22,952 nt of DNA, taken from NCBI GenBank assembly GCA_043820025.1, contig JBDRED010000043.1, positions 1 through 22,952 on the forward strand. The letters run 5' to 3'. Shown piece after piece: positions 15,730 through 22,952 of the stretch. The position numbers and the translations under genes were made by a program. Under the pieces are notes generated by a model, which made no database searches, was not told where the DNA came from, and worked only from the letters and a program-made list of their open reading frames with translations. Origin of the DNA: JBDRED01 sp043820025 [NCBI: Elusimicrobiota bacterium]. Its GTDB lineage: Bacteria > RUG730 > JBDRED01. Every line of letters starts with the position of its first letter. Position 1 is the stretch's first letter.

Positions 15730-15780
15730 CCGGGGCCTGAAGGCCCCGGGCTACATCGTTTGAGTTTAAATACATCGTTT
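15730..15780. repeat. REPIN copy 3, truncated to one arm and half the spacer
   Basis: Begins CGGGGCCTGAAGGCCCCGGG and follows copies 1 and 2 through TACATCGTTTGAGTTTAAA and TACATCGTTTT, then stops matching before the pyrimidine run and arm b. It is 18 bases from the end of copy 2 and preceded by the same TTCGTTTGTGTTTC. Confidence 0.88.
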
Positions 15781-15831
15781 TGGTTTCCGGGTCGTCCGAG
15801 TTGTATTATATCGTATCATATTTCCACAAAT

Positions 15832-15867
15832 AAAAAAAGCCCGGGGCGCGATTTGCGTCCCGGGCTT
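15832..15867 (-). terminator. Rho-independent terminator of the giant gene
   Basis: On the minus strand AAGCCCGGGACGC pairs with GCGCCCCGGGCTT (one mismatch) across a loop of about 5 bases, and seven T follow. It lies 46 bases after the giant gene's stop. It separates that gene from the RAYT module. Confidence 0.9.
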
Positions 15868-15872
15868 ATACA

Positions 15873-15903
15873 GGGGACGGTCCTAAATACGAGGACCGTC
15901 CCT
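15873..15903. repeat. Family-1 palindromic element between the giant gene's stop and its terminator
   Basis: GGGGACGGTCCT-AAATAC-GAGGACCGTCCCT. It differs from the other copies by A-to-G and matching T-to-C changes in the two arms, so the stem is preserved. It would add a second hairpin just before the terminator on the giant gene's message. Confidence 0.8.
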
Positions 15904-15912
15904 GATAGCTCA

Positions 15913-18900
15913 TTATGCCATTGATGCCATAATTTCTGCTGTTTTTAAATCTTCTTCATCCAATCTGTCTTTCTCAAGCATTTTCCTCTTCAGGAATGGA
16001 TTAATAAGCTTACGAAATATTGCTCCACCAACAGACTTACGCGCAGGCGCATCTAATATCACCTCTGCGCCAACATTCGCATCAATCAAAGTTTGTGTAA
16101 TACCTGCCTCTTCCTCAGGCGTAAACACAGGCGCAATAACAATCGGCGTCTCGAGCACTAATACTCCATTGTCTGTCTTTGCCTGCACTGCAGTAGACAT
16201 ACCTTCCTGCAGGGTAAACTCTAATGTCAATGCACTGCCATCATTTGCGCGAATATCTTCAACCTTACCCTCAACAAGCTTGCCGCCCTCAACCACATCG
16301 TGCGTAACTAATGCAGTGTGTATAACTTCATTGCCTACCTTTCTGCATACTACAACCTGCTTATATTCACTACCTTGCGCCAATTCCTTTAATTCATCTG
16401 CTGTGCGGTAATAAGCAATACCCCATTCTGCATTATACAGAGCGCCGCTGCGATCACTAACGCCATTTGCTAATTTATCAAGTTTCTGATCATTCATAGC
16501 TGAACCAAATATTTCTTTAAATTCAGCTACAGCTGCATCTTTATTACCATGTTTGTTTAACAATACAGCCATGATCAACTCAAACTTAAGAAAATTCTTT
16601 ATCATGCTTCTATCAGGCTCTGCTCCAATAACAGACCGAATATAATCTATCATTTCCTTACCGGGCGCTGTGCCCGCAGAAACAAGCTCGCCGCTTGGTG
16701 ATACATCAATTGCAGATAGTGTCCCTGTTCTTATTTCGCGTATTAAATCATCATAATTATCTCCTGCTTTGTTACCGCGAATTTGTTGCAGCGTTGCGGG
16801 ACCAGGCACATAAATACCGCCTGTACTCATTCTCTTTGCGCTGTCAGCGCTCAAATTGTCTCTATATGATGTGCTGTCACCGGTAAATACGACTGTCTTA
16901 CCATCATTTATTTTTGCCAGAAATTTTTGCACCTCAGTATCTAGGTTTCTACCTTCAACATCAACTACAATATAATCAGGTTCGCCTTTGACTATAGCCT
17001 CTCTAGCCTGTCTATAATACGCTTGGCTTACCATAGCTTGTATTTGAGCTACTTGCGCAAGATTCAGTCCCTTTTCTACTGCTTCAGTAACATACTTCTC
17101 TGCGTCTGCAGGAGTCATTTTCTGCACATACATTAAGTTATACATTAAGCTCTCTAAATACCAGTATTTATCCCCAATCTCCTCCTTAGAATCAACAAAT
17201 GTAGCAAGCGAATGCGCATTTTCAAGCATACGCACTATCTGCGACATTGGGATAGCTGCCACAGAACCATAACGCGCTATTAATGCTTCCATTTCTTTTG
17301 CTACCAGAGCCTTTTCATCATCCTCATGGCTCTTAATGCCTGTTGAATATTCATTTGCATCTTCTTTGGTTAAAATACTATTCATTCCTTTCCTTACACC
17401 TGCATAGCTCTTTGACATAATTACCCTATTGCCTATTCTTACAGGACGCACTAAATCATCCATTTCTTCTACAAATACATTATCTTCCGCTACGCCAAAC
17501 TGACCTGCAATGCTTTGAGCAAGCTCCGCGTCAGCTTTATTTTCCCTTAAACCCGCTGCTTCTAAAAGACTGCTAAACGTGCCTACTCTTTTAACACCCA
17601 TCTGAGGCATAAGCCCTAGTAATGCTTGCTCTCCACCGTAAGACTGCATGCTTCGATCGCCTTCTACCCGAGGTATTTCGACTGATTGTTGTAATGGTAA
17701 TCCTAATTCTGTGTACAATGGATTAATATGCTCTTCTCTGAAAAACATTTGCTTCTCGTATGCTCCGAGACTTGGAAGGCGCATATTATTATCCTGAGTA
17801 GTTCCAAATGGGAACCTACTAAGATTAATTAATTCTTGATTCGTTAATACAACGCCTATATTATAAAACGCAAACTCTTCGCCATAGAACCCACTATATA
17901 GATCGCTCATAATCTGATGAACAGCTTCCCTTATAGAAAAAACTTGATATTGTGCCAAATTATTTACCAGAAGAGTATCATGAATGTAATCCCTTTCCTC
18001 TTGTGATAAGAACCCAAATATTGTATTTACTGTATTAAATAGCAGTTTTCTCATCTCATCATCGCCGCCTTCAACATTTAAATCATTTATCATCATTACG
18101 CCTAGCGCTGCTGCCTTTGCCTTTGCGCCTTCAGCTCCGGCTACAGACGGCAATCCGGCATAAATCGGGAAAATATTTGGATTTGTCAAAGCTCCGATTG
18201 AACCCATACCAGAAAAAATCAAATTCAAGTCTTCACCCTTGTATGGAAGCTCATAAGGATCGAACATAATTGCAAAATGCACAACTCCATCATTGTCTTT
18301 ATATGGCACTCCAACCATAGCAAATGACGAAGGCACTCTTAATGCTCTATCATAAGACTTAAGTTCTTTCCTTACAGAATATGCGAGCCTGCCATTCTCT
18401 TCTATTACGCGGTCTAAGATTGCCCTACTTCCGATACTCGAAACCGTCTTAGAAGAAAATCTTGAATTAAGTATTGCTACTCCATCATTAATTACTAAGG
18501 TTTCTCCTTCATTTAATACAAGCTCAGTATTTTGAAGTACAACATCCCCATGAATTTCCAGAGTGCCGTTTCCTTTAATTATTGCTTTATCTACAAGAAG
18601 CCTGCCTTCACCTGTTATAATGACCTCGCCACTAATAATAGAATTTTTTTCATACTTTCTTACATTAGAATTAGCAACCTGAACCCAGTCTGCCTCAGGA
18701 ACCGCAGCAACATCAGTTAAATAACTGCCTCTAAGAGCGCTTAAACTGCCTACATCATCCCAGTTATTAACAGCTGCGCCCATAAACTGCATATCAGGCA
18801 TATTATCTATTATACGAGTTCTTTCGTCAGCGTTCTCTATCCCTTTACTAAGCAGAATCGCATCAATCGCGTCTCTATCATCCTGCGTACTTCCTCTCTT

Positions 18901-21900
18901 TTTATAGTGAACTACATACCATTGATATCTCCAATCAACATCACTAACATTTCCATGAGGAACAGCCATCCAAGCATTTAAGTCATCCTGGAAGTAACAT
19001 TGCACAACAGTTTGGAATATTGATACCTGATGATGCCAAATTAATGTAACAGGTATTCTGAACTGCTCATGCCTATCCCAGTTATAGTAATAATCATTTC
19101 CATTCATATCTTTAGGCAAGGTAACAGGTATATTAAGCGCATCAAACAGCCCCAAGTATACCTTCTTTGAGATTACATCAACAAATGAGTTTGCAAATAT
19201 GTCTGTAACAGGATTAGTATATAAGAATTCTGTCAAATCCTGAGCACTAGGCTTTTCCAGGAACGAAACCAAAGCCCCATTATTATCTGTAAAGAATAGT
19301 CCTAATGATGTTAATTTCTTGCCGCTTATTTGCGTGCCTGCTATATCAAAGGTCTGGCCTGCCACATATCTTTGTACATGTGCTCTTAAAGTATTATCTT
19401 GTGTATAATTTGCTCTTAAATCATTCAAAGAGTTTATATTTGCCGCGCCAATACTAGTTAGATACACGTTAATCGTTTCAATAAGGCCTTGTGTTTCTTT
19501 TGGCCCAAATAAAGCAAATACCTTATCATTACCTGATGCAACTCCTGTCCATAATGCGCTATTATCAGCAATAGTAAACTTCTGGTCATTAGCCACAATA
19601 AAGACTCTTCCATTTCTGTCTGCCGCCGGCTGAAGCATTATGCCTGCCATATTATTGAATAATGATGACAAAAATGTTGCCTTGGAACCAATCTGCTGAG
19701 GATCAAGATCGAAATATACAGGGCCCACGATCGCTTCAGCAACGCGCGTCTTTGAGCCGCCTGCCGGCATAACTAAAACCGGACCCGTTTCTAAAGTCCC
19801 TCTTCCTATATAATCTTCAACTCTACTAATCATACCCATCATACCACAGCGGTCATGCGGCCAGGTCTTATCTTTTTCAAGACTAATAAATATGTTGATC
19901 CCGATATCTTCTGCCAAATCATGCAGCATTCTATAGTAACCTATAGGCCCGGAATGATTATTTCTGTCAAAGTTTTTAATATTAATAAGAAGTGATAAAC
20001 CTTTTATGCCATGTTTACTACCAAATGATCTAATTAAGGTTTCTATCTGTTCCGCGGTCATCTTTTCAAAATCTAGTGTAAGTTTTTGTATTGCAGCGCC
20101 CACTTTTTCATCAGGATCAGAAACAGGCTGGGTATGGCTCATAACAAATACAGGATATTTATCCATCATAGCTTCTCCATATCCCTGCGATATTACAACG
20201 AAGTCAGGATATGCTACTCCTATTTCAGATAAATAAACAAATATATCAGAAATAATAACTCCCTTTCTAACATTCTCGTCCGCATCACTGCCTTTATCTT
20301 CATCCATTAACGCAACACCTGCATCTTTTGCTAAGACTAAGTCAGCATTCAGCTCATCTCTGCCACCTTCGTTCTTATATACATCAGCCTGCGCCTTCAT
20401 CTTTATATTTTCAAGTTTGCCTTCTGCGTCAATGCGGAGCGCCTTCTTCTTAAGATCGCTAAGCGCTGTTCTTTGTACATCAGTCTTTACAACTTCATCA
20501 CTATACTGAATCGCATTAACTCTTTCAATCACACCGCCCGCAGATTCCATCTTATCTTGAGGTGTTACAGCTGAATCAAGAATAGCATTAAGTTCAGCTA
20601 TAATCCGGTCTATATTAAGAACCTGCGGCTGTACGTCCTCATCCATTCTTTCATCATCACTGCCGTCATCGCCGCTGTCATCATCGCCGCCGCCGCCTGC
20701 GCCGGGAGCCGGAGCAGAACCAAATCTTCCAACACCATTCATTCTACCATCAACGCTTGCAAGCTGAGCGCTAACACTTATAAACTCACCAACAGCAGCT
20801 GTTGTAGTCGTATCACCCACTGTAATTGTAACTACCCCATTTTCAGCTACCTTTATTTCTCCGCCATATATTGCGGGGCTGCCGGGCTGAGCCGAGCTTT
20901 GCATTTTTCCATTCATTATAGGCACAATATTTCTAAACTCAGTTTCAGTAAGGCCGGCCAGCTTAAACATAGCCATTGCTGTTGTAAGCTTAAGCCTCTG
21001 AAGGTCAGCAGGAGAGTTTACCGTAATCCCATATTGCGCCATAACTCCCGCGGCTTCAGGAACAGCAGATAAGAAATTTTGAAGCTGTTCTTCAAGTGAA
21101 AGACTACTTTGCTGATACATACTTAGAATAGCGTATGTATCCATTGCTGTTTTCGGCATATAACCAAGCGTGCCTGCCTGCGCTGTTAAACGCGCATAGT
21201 ACACAGAATCATCTACTTCCTGCGTAATGTTTGGCGAAATTAATATGTATGACACGCCGACATTTCTTAAAAGCTCTGTGATACCTTCTGAGTGGTATCC
21301 GCCTGCTATTAAAACTGAGAGCGATGTTTTCTTTTTATAATCGCGCGGCGCGTTAAGCGTATGCTTTACAAGAGAACTGTTACGTTTTTCTGCAACGCCA
21401 TAAAACTTTTTTATAATATCAATTGATCCTTTAATGCTTGGCATCGCGTCTTTTACGCCATATTCCCAGGCAATATCAGACTTACTGCGGTTAATAAAAT
21501 CCTGAAGCCTTGCGTTAAATTCAGCTTCCTCAGCAAGATAAGTCTTTCCTTCTTTTAATGTTATTTTATTCGATATATAATTTTCCAGGAGGTTTATGTA
21601 TTTATCAAGGTATACTACTCTTTTTTGATCAGGAGTCACAGCAAGCATCTCGCGGATATCCTGCTGAAGCGAACGTTCCTCGTCAACGAGAGCCGCCGTA
21701 TTTATCGACTGCGACAATCTGACATATTCTAAATATCCATCAAGAAGCGCGTAAGTGTTTTTTATCGCAATGTTTTTTCTGGAAATAAGTCTGTCCAAAT
21801 ATATGTAAAACCTGTCACTGCCTTCCTTTTTAAACATTTCAAGACTACTCTTTTCCTTCTTTGAAAGGTGTTTTGACATAAGCATTACAACATCATTTGC

Positions 21901-22701
21901 TTCCTTATTTATAGCAGCCATCTTGCCGAGGCGCATACGCTTTTCAGCAAGCATTAAAACCTTTGAAAGATTAGGATACTCAAGATCAAACACAATACCG
22001 AAATCCGTTGAATACTGCTTTAATCTGTTTAGATATTTAACAACATTTACTTGGCCTTTAAAGTGGTCAGAAACCAGCTTTTCAAACTCAAGCTGATCCT
22101 TTGAATATATTTTGGATTTTGTTTGAGCCAGCTTATCCTTCAATAGTTTTGTGCCTTCCAATGCTTTTTTTCTAAGCTCAAGCGACTGAACCAATAGTTC
22201 GCCATCCTCATTATAAAGCCTTGAGTCCTCAGCTCCGGCAATAGTAATATTTTGACTCTCTGTCGCAAACTTTTCAGCGCCTGTCATAACGCCGCGGCCA
22301 ACCAATTCATCCACTAAACGTTCACGAACGCCAAATCCTTTCGGAATATTTTCAACAAAAGATGTATCAAGCTCGCCCCATGCGCCCTCTACAGATACAA
22401 CCTTCATCTCATCGCCATACCCTTCTTTTAGAGATTCAAGTATAGCCGCTATATTATTTTGCACCTCGCTGTGGCAATGCAGATCCTGAATACAAACGAC
22501 TGTATTTTTTCCTGAACCGCGGAATCTTTCGAGCACACGCCCGTGTTCCGGCGAGAGCACAAATTCATTGTTTACCAAATGATCCGGAGACACAGCTATT
22601 CCCGCAGGCTGAGCGAATGCGTACTGCAGTCCGCCGGACGTAATCATCATCATTACTGTAACAATACTCGAGATAATCTTTCTCATAATACCTTTCTTCA
22701 T
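15913..22701 (-). CDS. Giant exported multidomain protein with a ChaN/EreA-like N-terminus and a nucleotidyltransferase-like centre
   Basis: A 2262-residue protein of unknown function. A signal peptide (MRKIISSIVTVMMMITSG...AFA, residues 6-31) sends it out of the cytoplasm. Residues ~50-490 hold VCIQDLHCHSEVQNNI, VVSVEGAWGELD and, at the end, SVLIAGGYHSEGI; this spacing of His and Glu motifs recalls the ChaN/EreA-like fold (tentative). Residues ~660-690 are a Gly/Asp-rich linker (PAPGAGGGGDDDSGDDG). Residues ~975-1320 resemble a sugar-phosphate nucleotidyltransferase: VMPAGGSKTR, VFIVANDQKF, VSFLEKPS, NNWDDVGSLSALRGSYL. Residues ~1340-1420 look like a beta-helix. The last 800 residues are mostly soluble and unrecognised. 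The ATG at 22701 follows AGGAGG by 8 bases. It has its own terminator and appears to be a single-gene unit. Very large exported proteins are typical of Omnitrophota. Confidence 0.85.
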   Translation of the reverse strand: MKKGIMRKIISSIVTVMMMITSGGLQYAFAQPAGIAVSPDHLVNNEFVLSPEHGRVLERFRGSGKNTVVCIQDLHCHSEVQNNIAAILESLKEGYGDEMKVVSVEGAWGELDTSFVENIPKGFGVRERLVDELVGRGVMTGAEKFATESQNITIAGAEDSRLYNEDGELLVQSLELRKKALEGTKLLKDKLAQTKSKIYSKDQLEFEKLVSDHFKGQVNVVKYLNRLKQYSTDFGIVFDLEYPNLSKVLMLAEKRMRLGKMAAINKEANDVVMLMSKHLSKKEKSSLEMFKKEGSDRFYIYLDRLISRKNIAIKNTYALLDGYLEYVRLSQSINTAALVDEERSLQQDIREMLAVTPDQKRVVYLDKYINLLENYISNKITLKEGKTYLAEEAEFNARLQDFINRSKSDIAWEYGVKDAMPSIKGSIDIIKKFYGVAEKRNSSLVKHTLNAPRDYKKKTSLSVLIAGGYHSEGITELLRNVGVSYILISPNITQEVDDSVYYARLTAQAGTLGYMPKTAMDTYAILSMYQQSSLSLEEQLQNFLSAVPEAAGVMAQYGITVNSPADLQRLKLTTAMAMFKLAGLTETEFRNIVPIMNGKMQSSAQPGSPAIYGGEIKVAENGVVTITVGDTTTTAAVGEFISVSAQLASVDGRMNGVGRFGSAPAPGAGGGGDDDSGDDGSDDERMDEDVQPQVLNIDRIIAELNAILDSAVTPQDKMESAGGVIERVNAIQYSDEVVKTDVQRTALSDLKKKALRIDAEGKLENIKMKAQADVYKNEGGRDELNADLVLAKDAGVALMDEDKGSDADENVRKGVIISDIFVYLSEIGVAYPDFVVISQGYGEAMMDKYPVFVMSHTQPVSDPDEKVGAAIQKLTLDFEKMTAEQIETLIRSFGSKHGIKGLSLLINIKNFDRNNHSGPIGYYRMLHDLAEDIGINIFISLEKDKTWPHDRCGMMGMISRVEDYIGRGTLETGPVLVMPAGGSKTRVAEAIVGPVYFDLDPQQIGSKATFLSSLFNNMAGIMLQPAADRNGRVFIVANDQKFTIADNSALWTGVASGNDKVFALFGPKETQGLIETINVYLTSIGAANINSLNDLRANYTQDNTLRAHVQRYVAGQTFDIAGTQISGKKLTSLGLFFTDNNGALVSFLEKPSAQDLTEFLYTNPVTDIFANSFVDVISKKVYLGLFDALNIPVTLPKDMNGNDYYYNWDRHEQFRIPVTLIWHHQVSIFQTVVQCYFQDDLNAWMAVPHGNVSDVDWRYQWYVVHYKKRGSTQDDRDAIDAILLSKGIENADERTRIIDNMPDMQFMGAAVNNWDDVGSLSALRGSYLTDVAAVPEADWVQVANSNVRKYEKNSIISGEVIITGEGRLLVDKAIIKGNGTLEIHGDVVLQNTELVLNEGETLVINDGVAILNSRFSSKTVSSIGSRAILDRVIEENGRLAYSVRKELKSYDRALRVPSSFAMVGVPYKDNDGVVHFAIMFDPYELPYKGEDLNLIFSGMGSIGALTNPNIFPIYAGLPSVAGAEGAKAKAAALGVMMINDLNVEGGDDEMRKLLFNTVNTIFGFLSQEERDYIHDTLLVNNLAQYQVFSIREAVHQIMSDLYSGFYGEEFAFYNIGVVLTNQELINLSRFPFGTTQDNNMRLPSLGAYEKQMFFREEHINPLYTELGLPLQQSVEIPRVEGDRSMQSYGGEQALLGLMPQMGVKRVGTFSSLLEAAGLRENKADAELAQSIAGQFGVAEDNVFVEEMDDLVRPVRIGNRVIMSKSYAGVRKGMNSILTKEDANEYSTGIKSHEDDEKALVAKEMEALIARYGSVAAIPMSQIVRMLENAHSLATFVDSKEEIGDKYWYLESLMYNLMYVQKMTPADAEKYVTEAVEKGLNLAQVAQIQAMVSQAYYRQAREAIVKGEPDYIVVDVEGRNLDTEVQKFLAKINDGKTVVFTGDSTSYRDNLSADSAKRMSTGGIYVPGPATLQQIRGNKAGDNYDDLIREIRTGTLSAIDVSPSGELVSAGTAPGKEMIDYIRSVIGAEPDRSMIKNFLKFELIMAVLLNKHGNKDAAVAEFKEIFGSAMNDQKLDKLANGVSDRSGALYNAEWGIAYYRTADELKELAQGSEYKQVVVCRKVGNEVIHTALVTHDVVEGGKLVEGKVEDIRANDGSALTLEFTLQEGMSTAVQAKTDNGVLVLETPIVIAPVFTPEEEAGITQTLIDANVGAEVILDAPARKSVGGAIFRKLINPFLKRKMLEKDRLDEEDLKTAEIMASMA

Positions 22702-22709
22702 TTCTAACA

Positions 22710-22715
22710 CCTCCT
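22710..22715 (-). promoter_or_regulatory. Ribosome binding site fixing the giant protein's start
   Basis: AGGAGG lies 8 bases before the ATG at 22701. An in-frame GTG at 22710 overlaps this site and so is unlikely to be the start. Confidence 0.85.
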
Positions 22716-22755
22716 AAAGTGTTTTTTTCATTTTAATTTATTTACATACCTCTTT

Positions 22756-22814
22756 GCCGGATGGGGTTTTCAATCCCGTCCGCATGTTCAGTTCGGGCGA
22801 TTCGTGAATCGCCC
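22756..22814. repeat. Two REP-like hairpins upstream of the giant gene
   Basis: 22756-22783 forms a stem GC-GGATGGG / CCCGTCCGC with one bulged C; 22795-22814 is a perfect palindrome GGGCGATTC-GT-GAATCGCCC followed by CCTAC. The first hairpin begins with TTGCCGGATGGGGTTT, related to the direct repeats at 9668-9764. They lie in the ~170-base gap between the upstream gene and the giant gene. Confidence 0.7.
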
Positions 22815-22835
22815 CTACACTTTTTCCACAGGCAC

Positions 22836-22866
22836 AAAAAAAGCCCGGGGTTGTGGCCCGGGCTTT
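22836..22866 (-). terminator. Rho-independent terminator of the gene upstream of the giant gene
   Basis: On the minus strand AAAGCCCGGG pairs with CCCGGGCTTT across a 7-base loop (CCACAAC) and is followed by more T. It begins 4 bases after the stop of the partial reading frame at the right edge. The stem core AAGCCCGGG/CCCGGGCTT is the same as in the terminator at 15832-15867. Confidence 0.88.
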
Positions 22867-22870
22867 AACA

Positions 22871-22952
22871 TTACATATTTAATTGTGAAATAACATTAGC
22901 ATCCTCGTCATCGCTGTTTAAACTTTTAGCTGTCTTTCTCTGAATGCTGTTA
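22871..22952 (-). CDS. C-terminal end of an unidentified protein, cut by window edge
   Basis: My reading of the minus strand from 22952 is open for 26 codons, ending ...SLNSDDEDANVISQLNM and TAA at 22873-22871. The family cannot be recognised from so little. The case for a real gene end rests on the terminator placed 4 bases later on the same strand. Confidence 0.55.
   Translation of the reverse strand, partial: NSIQRKTAKSLNSDDEDANVISQLNM

Noticed and set aside
15032-15780. CRISPR-like array of repeats
   Set aside because: Only three copies, each with an internal inverted pair and no unique spacers of even length; a transposase gene lies between them. REPIN structure explains it.
15724-15924. 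Plus-strand open frame beginning MFPGPEGPGLHR
   Set aside because: It is a translation of the truncated REPIN and the terminator; no ribosome site or family similarity.

Overview
All recognisable genes in this 23 kb window lie on the minus strand, so transcription runs from right to left. The DNA is AT-rich. The gene set is ordinary bacterial housekeeping (polA, coaE, tsaC, ftsB, yicC, eno, a phosphohexomutase, priA) next to one exported protein of about 2260 residues and a dense population of small palindromic repeats. That mix, with the very large secreted protein of unusual domain make-up, suggests an uncultivated anaerobe of the Omnitrophota (OP3) type. This assignment is an inference from style; the window holds no rRNA or other phylogenetic marker I could use.

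Layout in transcription order (right to left): the last codons of an upstream gene and its terminator; an intergenic stretch with REP-like hairpins; the giant exported protein (15913-22701) with its own terminator; a REP/RAYT module, in which a REP-associated tyrosine transposase (15113-15598) lies between two identical ~91-bp paired-REP (REPIN) units, with a third partial copy; priA; a phosphoglucomutase/phosphomannomutase; enolase, with a single-base frameshift; a repeat-only gap; a phosphorylase-superfamily protein overlapping yicC; ftsB; a small exported unknown overlapping tsaC; a REPIN-like gap; a ferredoxin-thioredoxin-reductase-like iron-sulfur protein; polA; coaE; and two membrane GGDEF proteins joined by short overlaps, the last cut by the window edge.

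The most interesting signal is that palindromic repeats have been accepted inside protein-coding genes. One ~31-bp palindrome (GGGGACAGTCCC-spacer-GGGACTGTCCCC) occurs five times between 12.5 and 15.9 kb. Three copies are in frame inside priA (twice) and the phosphohexomutase, always read as TVPA(C/F)GTV. A second, related palindrome is in frame in the phosphorylase-superfamily gene and also occurs free in an intergenic gap. A third, REPIN-like element of 82 bp is in frame in the middle of priA. PriA therefore carries three insertions of two kinds while keeping its helicase and zinc motifs. This resembles the Rickettsia palindromic elements, and a RAYT transposase of the type known to act on REP hairpins is next to priA.
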